Positions 31,401-43,851 of a stretch of 64,000 nt of DNA are shown piece after piece (the stretch's first letter is position 1; the number at the start of each line of letters is the position of its first letter). Both the position numbers and the translations under genes were made by a program. The stretch covers positions 930,001 through 994,000 of the forward strand of contig JANBVO010000003.1 in assembly GCA_030052745.1 (NCBI GenBank). The letters run 5' to 3'. Below the pieces are notes generated by a model, which saw only the letters and a program-made list of their open reading frames with translations, ran no database searches and was not told where the DNA came from. Source of the DNA: Pleurostoma richardsiae (lineage: Eukaryota; Ascomycota; Sordariomycetes; Calosphaeriales; Pleurostomataceae).

Positions 31401-34400
31401 ACGTGAATGATATCCGCTGCTTGGAATTTGCGCGCCAAGCGCAACAGCAACTGTCGAGTCGAATTCGCGACCTGGGCCGGGAGGGGTCAAGAGGATGGAG
31501 CAACTAGGAGCAAGATGCTTCGCGATCTGGGCAAGGTCGCGATCCGTACCCGTGCTTATCAGTACCACATCGTACAGTGCTGCCCCGTTAAGAGTCTCGA
31601 CGCTGTCGACCACCTTGGCCCACTGACCGGTCGTGTCTTGCGAGAGCGTATCATTTACTGCCGCATCTGAAGAGCTTAGGATGGTGTACCTGGAGAGCAT
31701 GGGTGTCTCTTCCTTGAGAGATAGAGCGGACAGCACCTCGGCCGCCAGTGCGTCGTCTTGATCGATCTGTAGAATCTTCAGGTCCGGCTTCTTGTGTGCA
31801 AGCAGCCGGAAGAAGTCTTGCATGGTATTAGGTTTGGCGAAGTCGATGTCCTCCTCCCAGACGACTTCGCTACACAGGTTCCGATGATTGGGTAGGAAGT
31901 CAGACGCCCCTCCAATAGACGTCAACGAAGTGAACTCGAGGCCCTTGACGGCAATCAAAGGCTTCTCCCACTCTGCCTCCGACATGATTATATCCGCAGT
32001 GGCTGTGCGAAGCCCCTTGCGGCTGGCGGTGGCGTAGCCGACAAGCTCCTGTCCGGCACCTCGAGGGATATCTATATCGAAGTAGATGCTCTTGCAATAG
32101 GAAGGCACCATCGACTCATCACCGATCGCGAAGACTGTCTGGAAGATGGCGTCCAGAGTTGCGGGATGGATGATGTGGTCGAACTCATACTTTCCGGGCA
32201 TCTTGTCTTTCGTGTTAGGCACCTGAATGACGCTGATGCATCCGCCGCTCTTCGTCTTCTTGACCTCGGTGATATTCTGGAAGAGCGGACCATAGTTCAT
32301 TCCGATAATGTCGAGCTTCTCATATAAGTGTCGGGGAGCGATCAGTTCGCCGGGGGCATGCAGCATGTCGTGGTACTTCTCCCGATGCAATCGCGCATCC
32401 TCATCCTTCTCCTTTTGCGCGAAGTCGTCAAAATGCCCAGGCTTATACTGGATGGTCAACAATCCATGCGCGTTCTCCTGCGACTGTGCGTCAAGCGGCT
32501 TCGTGTAGATACTGAATGAGTATGTCGACGAGTGTTCCGTGCCGTCAGAGGCGAGACGGACTATCTTCGCGTTGATCATGTTCTCAAGGCCGTGTTCGGT
32601 CGCTGGAATCACCATTGGCTTGAGGATCGTGAAATCAGAGACCTCAAAGCTCTGGACCTCCCGGTTGGGATCTGCCAGCTGCTTGGCAGCCTCCAGCGCC
32701 ATGACAATCATACCGGCTGCGGGGTAAACGATCGTCTTTTGCACCTGATGATCTTGCATCCACGGGTTCTCGGAGAGCCGGAAGAAGCCCCTCCAGCGCG
32801 GTTCTTGTGGTGAAGAATCAGCCGTCAAGGCGCCGATGAGGTCCTCTCTGCCATGCTTTCGGAATCGGAGGGCTTTTCCCAAGTGGGATTCGTGCCAGTA
32901 CATTCTCGAATGATTCCATGGATAGGGAGGGATGTCTACGAGAGCCTGGGGTATATTTCCGTCCCGACTTCTATGGGTTAGCCATTTACGTTGTTTTAGA
33001 GTTGTTAACTTTGGCTACTCACCTGGTCATAGTCCATAGAAGATCAACCTGATATCCTCGTGCCCACAGTTCTCCGACCACCGCGAGGGCCGTGCTTCCC
33101 GCGTGTTTATTCTTCTCGAGCAGAGACAGACAGGGCACAGACGACTTTCCAGGCGCGATGTTCTGGAGGATCTGCTGGACCGGACGGCGCAGAGCCGCGG
33201 AGGGGCCAACTTCGATGATGAGATCAGGCTGGCACTTTCTGTACATCTGCTCGAAGGCAGTATCGAAGTAGACGGGCCCGACGAGGTTCTCGGCCCAGTA
33301 ATCGGCACAGAACTTAGTCTTGAGCGAGCCCGCTTTGCCAGAGGTCGACTCCAAGTCCTTAGACTCAAGTGTAGCAGAAGAGAACATCTCGATCCCGCTA
33401 TGACCGGGAGAAGGGATAATAGAAGAAACGGAATCTCGATACGCTGCTTGGACAGTCATCATGTGAGGAGAGTGATAGGCCGTCGTGACAGGAAGAAGTC
33501 GATTGAATATTCCACCCTCAGTCAACTGGCGCGAGAGGAATAAGATCTGGTCTCGGTCGCCAGACAAGGTGATAGATGCTGGGCTGTTGTAGCATGAGAT
33601 CCAAATGGAGTCCTCCCGTGCCATTGCCAGATACTTCTGGACATCATCCTTTGACAGACCCACCGCAAGCATCGCGCCTTTCAGGTTACCTGGTTGACTA
33701 TCGACCGAGGCAGCGTAGTAGCCACGCTTGAACGCAATTTTCCACGCGTCCTCCTTGGTGAGGTAGCCAGCGGCATAAGCAGCGGCAATCTCCCCTGAAG
33801 AGTGGCCCACCGTAGCGATAGGCTTCATGTTGAAAGCCCGAATGAAGTCGACGAGAGCGACTTGGATCGCGGTAGTAGCAGGCTGTGCAATTTCAGGGCG
33901 GTTGATACGAGACTTATCCTTGTCTGCCATGAGCTCTTCGAAGAGATTGAAGCTACTGCCAAGAGCCAGGAGGTGGTCGCTGGCTTCAGTGATGTTACGA
34001 GCAAATGTGTGGTGCTGCATCAATTCCCGGCCCATTGAGTGCCACTGAGCACCTTGACCGCAGAAGACAAGAGCAACCTCGAGAGGCGCCTCGGGTGAAT
34101 TGACCCAGCGAGAAATACTGCCGCCAGGGAGCTGAGCCATCTTCTCCAAGAGCTCGGTTGGGCTAGAAGCAACAATGAATGCTCCGTACTCGAGTCGTGA
34201 ACGTCGCCGGCTCAGTGTGTACGCATAGTCAGCCATCTTCTCAACGGTCGTGACGTTCTCTCGAACATAAGTGAGCTGGGATTCGATGACCCGATGAACA
34301 CCACTCTGCTCGTGGGACGAGAAGACGAAGAGATACGAGGACGATAGCTTCTTAGACGTCTTAATCCTTGCAGCTGCAGCACTCGGCGGGCCATCCGGGC

Positions 34401-36171
34401 CGATGGCGGAGTTGTGCTTGCCCTCGAGGCCTCTCTCTTGCAGGTAGTTGTGCGCATCGTCAATGATGATATGGCAGTTCGAGCCGCCAAAGCCGAAGCA
34501 GTTGACGCTGGCACGTCGCAAGCCTGCCATCGGCCACGGAATGGTTTCTGTAGGTACCTTGCAGGCGATTAGCAAGATTCGGCCATCGGCAGCGCCGTGT
34601 AACACACCTTGACATTCCACTGCTCGAACCGGATTGCTGGGTTTCCAGGAGGCTCAAAGTGGAGGTTCTTCGGGATCTGTCCCCGCTCGACAGAGAGCGC
34701 AGCTTTAATGAGTCCAGCCACACCTGCAGCGCCCTCGAGATGTCCAATGTTGGGCTTGATCGATCCGATAAGAATAGGCTGTTCACGGTTGCGGTTCTCA
34801 CAGAACGCCTTATAGATGGCGTTGGCCTCTTTTGGATCTCCCGCCTGCGTGCCAGTGCCATGGCACTCGACGAAGGCAGTCTTCGAAACATCGAGACCGG
34901 CTTCCTCGTACACGGCACGGATGTTGGACAATTGTGACTCTGAGCTGGGCATGGTGATTCCTGCAGACTTGCCATCAGAATTCACCTGTAGTACAAACCG
35001 TGCATCTCTCACTTACCAGGAGTTCGACCGTCTTGGTTGGTGCGCGAACCGCGAATGACAGCTCGAATTGTGTCGTTATCTCGAAGAGCGTCCTCTAACT
35101 TCTTCAGGATCACAACTCCGACACCCTCTCCACGACCATAGCCGTTGGCCTTCTCTGAGAATGTGAAGCACTTTCCGTTCGGACTCAAAAAGTTCAGAGC
35201 CGTCATTGGCATCATCGTAGCCGGTGTCAAGATCATACCGACTCCTGCGGCAATGGCCTTTGACGCATTAGTGAGACTACATTTTCATGTGATACCCGGA
35301 GCTGAACTCACCAATGATGATCTACCAGTTCGGAGATCAAGACAGCAGTTATGAACGGCGATGAGACTGCCGCTACAGCCAGTGTCGATAGTCTGGCTTG
35401 GACCCATGAGATTGAAGGTATGCGAGATACGATTAGCGAGGATGGCGGCCCCGGTCCCTGTCGCCGCATACTGAGGCGACCAGTCGGGGTCTCTCAGGAC
35501 GATCTGCTCATAGTCTTGGCTCGAGGGTAAGCCTACGCGTCAGAGTTTAAGGGTATGGCTCTATACCTTTGACGAACGATCCGACATTCACAGTCGTCTC
35601 ACTGCCGTCGATAGACTCGATTGGAACTCCGGCTGGAGATATTTCATCAGAGAAGTTCAAGTGGTTAGACCCAATTCAAAGAGATCTCATACCATTCTCG
35701 AGAGCCTCATACGTGACCTCGAGTAGAATTCGCTGTTGTGGATCTATGGCCTTCGCCTCGTTTGCGGAAATGTTGAAGAACTTGATCTTAGTTAGTGCGA
35801 CGTAGCAAGAGTAAGAGGATGGGAAGACAATGTCGAAGACATGGTGAGACATACTGAAGCATCGAAAGCTGCGATGTTGCCTTTCAGGAAGTGAGCACCT
35901 CTGAAGGGAATCTAGGAGCGAAGACTCGTCAGCATCATACATCGCACCACAGGACGGATACACATACGCTCCCCTCTCTGTTACCACTCGGGTGGTAGAA
36001 GCCATCAATATTAACACGATCAGCCGGGAACTCTGACCAGGCGCTCACACCGTTCCGCAGCATCTCAAATAGCTGCTCGGTGTTTGTGCCGTCACCAGGG
36101 AACCGGCACGCCATGCCGATGACGGCGACGGGCGCGGTTTTGTCGGTGTCAGCGAGCGACACCTCCACCAT
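28455..36171 (-). CDS. Highly reducing type I polyketide synthase, 2,394 aa
   Basis: Eleven exons (minus): 36171-35968, 35911-35855, 35786-35693, 35632-35567, 35532-35312, 35257-35017, 34960-34608, 34557-33023, 32970-30050, 29999-29380, 29327-28455. Every join keeps frame. Six of the ten introns fall in the KS. KS: Cys193 (DTGCSGS), His328 (VECHGTGT), His368 (NIGHLEG). AT: Ser665 (GHSSGE). DH: His998 ([12 protein letters not shown]) and Asp1197 ([10 protein letters not shown]). The stretch of roughly 450 residues between DH and ER has only a remnant of a methyltransferase (YDVVLIS ... LLTPPG) and no SAM-binding glycine motif. The ER has [10 protein letters not shown] (about 1812-1821) where AAAGGVGQAA is usual, so it is probably inactive. 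KR: GGLGGLG and Tyr2159 (QANYAAGN), intact. ACP: Ser2348 (YGVDSLVA). There is no release domain. The gene is divergent to the DHA2 exporter. The product is unknown, probably a partly reduced, unmethylated chain (inference). Confidence 0.95.
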
Positions 36172-37792
36172 TGTGGCGGTATTTATAAGATAGAGACGTT
36201 GTGGCAGAATGGAGGCAAGTTTCTGAGGAAAATTGAGGAAGCGTAAGGTTTGGGAGGAGATGGTAGTTGCTTGAGAGCGGAAAGTTTCGTGGTGGGGGGG
36301 CTGAAGTTGGAGGAGAAGACGCCCTGAGAAAAAGCTTTGCTCTCTGGACAGGAAGGAGGAACCTTTGTGTGCCACGCCAGCGTAAACAATTGAATGGAAG
36401 CGGCGAGTGGTCCAGACAGACGTCAATGCCCTGGTGTGAAGTAATGACCTTCGACGTGGCAAGAATGATGGGATGGAATATGGTGCCTCATGTCCCGGGC
36501 TGACGATCGAGGCCGCCAGGCCATAACAGCCGGACAAGTCTGGCACCAATGAACCTAAAGGGGAGTATCGTGTACCAGCAGATAGAAAGCACAAGGCCTG
36601 CTCATCATGACATTTGACTGCCCGGAGGAGTTCCTGGCACAGCGCCCAATGAGGAACATGCCTATAGCATCCAGCTAGTTTATATGTATCACGATCCACA
36701 GACGGATATATGGCTCAGAGTTCCAAGAATAGCAGGCAAACGCTTGACAGACCGGAAAATGACATGCCGAAGACGGGACAAAGATGTCGAGAGCGTCCAA
36801 TGCAGGGGGCAGCGGCCAAATTGACGGCACGTTAATCTGGGGGATTTGAAATCACTGTTGCCAGACAGGAGACGTGAGCACTGAACTATAAGCTTATACA
36901 TGAATGTGTTGTTGGGCTTCACCGTGGCACTTGTATTCCCTGATCCGGGAAGGACAAACGAAGAACAGGCTCGAGGTGGTGGAGGGAACGCCAAGAAGAA
37001 CTGCTTCTTTTACACCGTCCATGGTTGTGCTTAGGCTTTGGTAATTTTGAGGCTGTTGGGCAACGAAGAGATGAAAGTTGGAGAGAATGGGTTTCCTTTC
37101 AGGGGCAGCGCCCATGACAGACAGCGGTTGGTGCGCAGGATCTTACTTGTGAGACCCTGGGATGTGCCACCGACCGTACTCGTTCCAAACCCTAAATCGA
37201 ATACAGGGCAGCCATTGACTTTCGCGCTGGGGTCTCTATGAAGAGTTCGCACGCAGGTGGCAGCGGGTATGGATTGAGAGAAACCAACCGAAGGAAACCA
37301 GCCTGAAGACTGGGTATAGGACGTGGAGTATAAAGGACACTGGTCCAGCTGTAAGTTGATTGAACGCACAGTTCGAATGCCCAAAAAAGGAAAACTCTTG
37401 TGGTTCAACTGACATCGAGATACGGCCAGTCCTTGTAGAGCTTTCAGGGCAGAGATATGTTGTCATGCAGGAGGCTTCTCTGTTGGATGGCATTTGGCAT
37501 CTGCAAGTAGCCGCATCCCGAAGTGTCATGAGCGTCCGAGTCTCGCGTCCAACGATTCTTCCGTTTCCTCGGCATGTCAGACTGCGTACGGAGTGATGGG
37601 AGGCTTCCTCCAGCTGCAGGCTTATCATTGTGCGATTAGGCGTCGAACTCCGCAGATAATACCTCACACTTGTTTATTCAGATGCATTTCTTGCAATTCC
37701 CGGGAAGCAGAAGTATCGGGATATACATCGGACCAGGTGGATGCACAGTCCCGTTCGGAAGGGTCTGGTGAAGGACAAACCGGCAGCTTGGA
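36172..37792. other. PKS upstream region
   Basis: This holds the PKS promoter (about 36172-36600). Short ORFs on both strands show no domain and no consistent codon bias. Confidence 0.5.
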
Positions 37793-39944
37793 TCAATGTG
37801 TTTCCTTCCATCGTGTTCCAAGAAGGCACTGATTTAGCCGAGGGCATGAATGGCTGTTGATACAATGGTTGCTCACTATCCCAAGCCTTGAAATATATGC
37901 GTCAGTCACCGCCGAGACACGGCGGTCATCTTCTGCCGCGACAGGCGGAATCCTGGTGGCTTGATATCCTCTCAACGCCCTATACAGAGCTGTGTCCTGC
38001 TCCTCCCAGCAAACTAACTTCTGGATAGAGGAGCGTAAGCAGATAGCTTCTGTGCTGGCCGCAATCTTTCTAAGTTGAGGCCTGAATTGAACATGTTCCT
38101 GGCCGGGTCGAAAAATAAGCAGGTGCGCGTGTTTATCATGGTTCTTAAATAGACAGATCAATGTTCATGACAGTCTCTGCCACAAAGCCTATGACGGCCC
38201 CAGACTCACAACAAGCGCATCTACACGCTCTACAGCCCAGAGAAGCTGTGGTATCCACCTTCCATAGGGCTGGGCCTGGCGGTTGCGGCGGTTGCACCGT
38301 TCGCTAGGGGAGGTGCCCAACGTATCGATCATGCACGTCGCCATATGTCGTCAATCCGCGGTTATTAAGATGCCATGATCGTATCACGTTCCTCGCGCCG
38401 ACCATTGTAACCGAGGTGCAGACATCTCGGGGAAAGCTTAACAGACTTTGTCCAGTGAATAAGAGAGGCTCAGGATCAGGAAACCATGACCATGATGGAA
38501 TGAATCCGACAAGATCTCTCAGAGGGGATGTCGCAGTGAACCATATCCGGGAAAGACAGGAGTAAGAGATCGGTAGTTCTCCAAAAGAATGGGCTGGGCC
38601 AGGCGTCAAATTGACTCCGTTCCCTTCTCGAAAGGCCATGGACGAATGTAGCGCAATCGTTGCAGGATGAAGCTTCTCAAGCGCTGAGTCTGGATCTCCC
38701 CTTTCCAAAGCATTTCCCGCAAAATATTAGCCGCAGAAATGGCCTGCGAGGGATCATCAACACAGATAGTCATCTGCACGGTCAGCCTAACACCTCAGCC
38801 TAACACCAACGTCTCGCTGTTGTCGTATTATTCCTTACATCGCGAATTCTTACCATGAAACGTGATGCTTGATTCCATCACGCATTCATGATGCGGAGAA
38901 AACCCAAGCTCCTCATTGCATCTATGACCGTGTGAACCTTGATTATGTTATGAGGCAGACGACGCCTCGGCAGTTCCTCCCAAGACATGGGTCGCGTCGG
39001 GCCTGTAGGAATATGATGGTGGTACTCCACCGAAGCTATGGATGCTTGAGCAGAAGTCTCTTGCATCCTTGATTTTTGAAGCATACATACTCCGTGCTCC
39101 AACAGCCGGTCTAGAAGTTCTGAGGAATATCAATGAAGTACGCTTGGATGAATAAAGATCTTCAACAGCAAAAACTTGTGCTTTTCGTCCTTGGGAAAGC
39201 CTCAGCTGGCTGTGAAATTCGAGTACTCTTGTAGTATCTCGGTAATGAACTGATACTCATCGTCCATACCTCTTCAGCAATTTGCCACACATCAATCACA
39301 ACGCGAAAGATATCCAAAACATGAAATCCAGAACACGTCTGTTGGAGAGACAGAATCTGCCAGGCTAACATCCACCTTTCGCGATTGAAGATCGAAGTTC
39401 TAGGTCCGAATTGTAGGACCAAGAGAGCAGGAAGCGATGCGCCCCGGGCCGATTCTTTCCGAGGCTGGGACGCCAACCTCTCCTCATCGTCTAGACTGGT
39501 CTATCGCCTCAAACAGCGATACTCGCACTGGCTGTCAAGACTGCTCTTTTTGCATGCTCCGCTCAAGATGTCTCTCAAAGTCACCTCCAGTATTCGCTTC
39601 TTGGGAGTGGCAGGACAGGTCTCAGAATAGCCTGACAACGTGTCTTACAAGAGACTGGAAGCTGTTTCACAGCCGCTGAAGACGCCTGCAGACCGAGGGC
39701 GTCTTTGACGAGCTGGTCCTCAGAGATCGTATCACAAAATGTTGACGACACTTCTCGGCCACGCTTATTGATTTGCATGGGTTTCCGGCTCGCGATCTCG
39801 ATGACTTGGCCGAACCTAGATCTAAACCACATGGCCAGGCTGCGAGATATCCGTTTCGCCGATAGTCTTCCACGAGAATGACTGCGTGAGAGCGGAGAGT
39901 CGACTTTGCTCGTCCTTCTCAGACTCTTCCTTGTCGTTTGTCAT
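37793..39944 (-). pseudogene. Scattered coding-like segments, possibly a decayed host gene
   Basis: On the minus strand, coding-like pieces follow each other in differing frames: about 39944-39828 (MTNDKEESEKDEQSRL, then ALTQSFSWKTIGE), about 39822-39581 (FGQVIEIASRKPMQINKRG), about 39476-39162 (FGPRTSIFNRERWMLAWQIL), about 38708-38304 (containing FIPSWSWF) and about 38161-37793. Stops and frame changes between them are not all explained by good splice sites, so I read this as a probably broken, or less likely many-intron, gene. I do not recognise the product. A cluster-specific regulator would be a natural guess from position only. The link between pieces is uncertain, and they may come from more than one gene. 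Confidence 0.3.
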
Positions 39945-41623
39945 GACCGTAGACCCGGGTTCCTCGCATCAAGTGATGCGGGGAAAGGCCAGGGCGATGA
40001 AATCCTTTTTTGTAGCTGCGGCTCCAACTTTGGCTCGCCATGCGCCCTGATAACACAGCAGGCAGAGAAGACCCTCGAGGATGCGTCGCCGCCGCTTGGG
40101 CCGTGCTTGCCCTGAGTGGGTGACGGCAGCGCACGCCAACGGCGCTCATAGCCACACTGTCTCCTGGACGTTGCCAGCTGAGGTCGGTGCGACTGTGTGA
40201 CAACCGGGACACTGCATTGTCCGTAGACAGCCACTCATTTCTCAATGGCCTTCTTGGTCCGTTTCCGCCAGAGTCGTCAAGTGTAGCCTCCTGGGATCAG
40301 ACACCAGGACAGTCCATGATGGCACCCGTCGCTTGTTCCATGTGCAGAGTCTGTCTCCATTTGAGTCATGCCCGACGGAGCCGAAAACGGCAGCCACCAT
40401 CCTTGTCTCTCTCTTGATTTCTTCGGTCCCGCCCCCAATGTCTCTTGGTCGGTTGAGTGTCAGGACTGGAGCCGCGCAACTGGACTCGGGCACGTCGTCG
40501 CTTTCACACAAGACATCGTCCTCTCATGCGCTGGGGATGGCCAAATGAAGTCTTCGCATTCTCGTTCGCAGCGGACCCGGTGAGCAAAAGAAGTGTTCTG
40601 CCTCATCGACCTCTGTAATCATGTGGCACCTTACACAGCACCCGTCATCAGTTGTGTGCCTTTCTGTGGCACTCTAGGAGACGATTCCATCCTTAGTTAG
40701 GGTGGTTTTGACTCAGGATGAAGCCTTTAGATCTGGCTCGCTGGGCGCCTGCAGTGCCAGATCTCCTTTTTGCTGCTTCTCTCTTTCATCACTCTTCTTC
40801 CTCGCGTCGAAGCTGCCTCGGGTGACGACTAGCATCGAAAGACCGTGGAAACATATGTGGATGATACTGTGGCCGCCTGGCGACCTCGAATGCCTGTTTC
40901 GGACGCTTGCACGGTCTGAGTCCGTGAAGACTTGGTGGCACAGCAACAAAGGGGCCGGTTGTTGACTGTCGACTGCTTGCTGGTCGCGGATGAGTTCAAA
41001 AGGCACACCGTGCCGATGTTTGTTACTGCGGAAGGCCGGCATCAGCATCCAGCATCCAGCATCATTCCCTGCCTGTGCACGTCGTCGGTCTCTCGTGGAC
41101 AACATCGCCTTACCTAATCAGAGGTACTCTTTGCGTTTTCTTTCCATCGGTGCCTTTCAAAGGCGGCGTCAAGTACCTCACCTTAGGCAGGTACCTACCT
41201 CAGGTACTTCCCGAGAGAGTGCAGTAGCGCATGTCATCGTCACTCGCTGACCTGCAGGGCAGGAGCGATCAGACAGTCGTGACTTCCTCTGTTGGTTTGT
41301 GAGGGACCAACCTCTGACTGTGGATGGAAGGAGCCGCTGGTACGGCCTGCGCAAAATCCCATCCGTGCCTTTTGCCCTTTGTCTTCTCAGTCTCTGTCGC
41401 CTCACCCGTCTGGCAATTTCTGGATGCTCTGGAGCAAACATCCAACTTGGCAACTTGGCTGCCTGGATGCTTTCGTCGCTCATCGACCCCGTCACTGTCA
41501 ACGTCTCTGCTATCGGCTGAGTTCGGGGGAGCATCGGCTACGGCATTGTCACCTGCGACTCAACGACATCTCACCTTGCACGTCAGGCTCCAAGGCCCGC
41601 GGCGCCTTAACAAGTCTCCAGCC
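39945..41623. other. Upstream region of the DHA2 transporter
   Basis: No supported gene. AGGTACCT-type short motifs cluster at about 41170-41210. The sequence from about 41340 is the likely leader of the transporter gene. Confidence 0.45.
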
Positions 41624-43851
41624 ATGGCGACTTTTCACTACCGCCCAGACTACCAGTCTTCAACCTACCCGCAACGCGCACACCGCTCTCTTCCGACCCC
41701 CAGCAGCAACACTTTTGATTCACTAAGCTTCCCAGACGCCACCACGCAGCCTCGACACGAACTCTCCTATCCAAATCTCTATCTGGCCAGCATCGCCCAC
41801 AGCATGGCTCCCAGCGACAGACGAGACTCGATGGAAGATGCCCTTCGGGAGGCTGTCTCGACGTCCGGTAACGACTCCGCCAGGATTACCCCTACGAGGC
41901 GTTATGCTATGATGGCAGTGTGAGCAGTGTTTGTCAGAGAGAAATGCGCCCGCAGATAAGCTGACCCAGCCACAGGCTTCTCTGCGGGCTTCTCTTTTCT
42001 GTGATGGACACTACCATCGTGTCTACAGCTCTTATCACCATCACGACAGACCTTGGAGACTTCCAGAACGTGTACTGGGTGGTCTTGTCATATGTCCTAG
42101 CCTACATAGGTAAGTGTTAACAATGATTACTTCGCTTTAGACACAAAGATATCATCTGACTTCGTCGCATCAGGGTTCTGCCTTGGGATCGCCAAGCTGG
42201 CTGACCATTTCGGCCGTCAAATTATGGTCATTGCATCCTGGACAGTCTTTGTCGCATTCTCCATCGGCTGTGGATGTTCCAAAACAATGACACAACTGTA
42301 AGCCAGAAGACAGTTGAGATGAGACAGACTTCCACTCATCCACTGTGCTAGGATCATCTTCCGAGCTCTTCAGGGCGTGGGCGGCTCTGGCCTCTACAGC
42401 CTCTGTCAGATAATCATTGCGGAAATTGCAGCCCCGGGACAGAATGCCCTCGTTTCTATCCTTGTTGGTCTCACTCTCGCGGCATCATTCGTACTAGGGC
42501 CGGTACTGGGGGGTGCCTTCTCCCGGGTGGATTGGCGGATTATCTTTTTCATCAAGTAAGCCTCCTATCGGACGATAACTACTATTTATGGACATCGCTC
42601 TTATTCTCCACCAGTGTCCCCGTGGGAGTCGTCTTGTCGGTTGGTCTCATCCTCTTCTGGCCCCATGGCTATGGCAGGAGTCGGCACCACTGGCGGGAAT
42701 TGTGGCGTATCGACTATCTTGGCAACTTCCTCATGATTGCAGCATGCGTCCTTCTGGTTTTCAGCCTTCAGCAGGCTGGGTCTCTGACCATCCAATGGAA
42801 CAGCGCAACCTTCATTATCCTCTTCACTTTGTCGGCGGTAGCCTGGATTGGCTTCTGGTGTTGGCAGCTGGCGATCAAGCTCTTCATCCCTGCGATGGAG
42901 CCCTTGTTTCCCATTCGGCTACTGGCTAACCGTGTCTACATAGCAGCACTGGTGTAGGTCTTCCCTCAGGTGGTCTACGACTCAGAATGCGAAGCTAATA
43001 AGTCTTCACGTAGGACAATCCTTCTCAGCGGATTTTCCTACGTAGTCCTCGTCATTACGCTCCCCGAACGCTTTCAAATCGTCAATGCCGACTCACCGAT
43101 CATGGCCGGAGTTCACATCCTACCATTACTCGGCGCCACAGCTGTAGGATCTATCATCGGTGGGGCCGTTTCGAAGAAGCGGAACAACACGTCTTACACA
43201 CTGATAGTGGCATCTTCTCTACAGTTGACCGCAGTCGGCCTTCTGACGACTTTCAAGGCATGGGGGACCTCAGTCAAACCGGAGTACGGCTTCCAAGCTA
43301 TATTCGGCCTTGGCGTGGGACTGTCATTTTCGTCGGCGACTGTTCTTACCAAGATCCAAGTCTCCAGAGACGACCATGCGGTGGCGCAAGCGGCCATTGC
43401 ACAGGTCCGAGTTCTTGGCGGAGCAATCGGTCTAGCAATGTGTACAATCGTCTTCAACCACCAGATCCAAGAATTGGCGAGGTGGCTCCGACCGGAAGAC
43501 CTCAACAAGCTCCACCATGCACCTCTCGCTGCCCTCGAACTGCCTTATAACGAAGTTAGGATGGTCAAGACATCATACGCGGTTGCGTTCGCGGCGGAAC
43601 TCTGGATCATGTTGTATGTTGCTTGTGGTGGATTTCTGGCCAGCCTCTTCACCTTCGAGAGGGCACCCATTCCGCTGGACAGCGGAGAACACGGCGCAAC
43701 GCCGGGAGGCCTTCCGTTCAGCAGTGACGGCCGGGCGAGGAAGCACCCACCAAGTCGGGGCGGAAGTGACACGGAGTTAGATGACTTTGGAAGCGACCGG
43801 TCAGCGCCAGGACCGTCTTTGCCTGCAGCCCATCCAGGGGTAGCTCTCTAG
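41624..43851 (+). CDS. DHA2-type major facilitator transporter, 644 aa, 14 helices
   Basis: Six exons (41624-41919, 41976-42109, 42174-42297, 42352-42555, 42615-42953, 43014-43851) joined by five introns of 54-64 nt, all in frame. After a hydrophilic N-terminus of about 100 residues come 14 hydrophobic helices, starting LLCGLLFSVMDTTIVSTAL. The loop after helix 2 has LADHFGRQ, the MFS motif A pattern. Helix 5 carries motif C (LGPVLGG), the mark of drug:proton antiporters. Fungal DHA2 members sit in the plasma or vacuolar membrane and export toxins or secondary metabolites. The gene is divergent from the HR-PKS about 5.4 kb away and is the best candidate exporter or self-protection pump for its product (inference from position). 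The C-terminal tail is hydrophilic, Gly/Ser-rich. No defect is seen. Confidence 0.93.
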
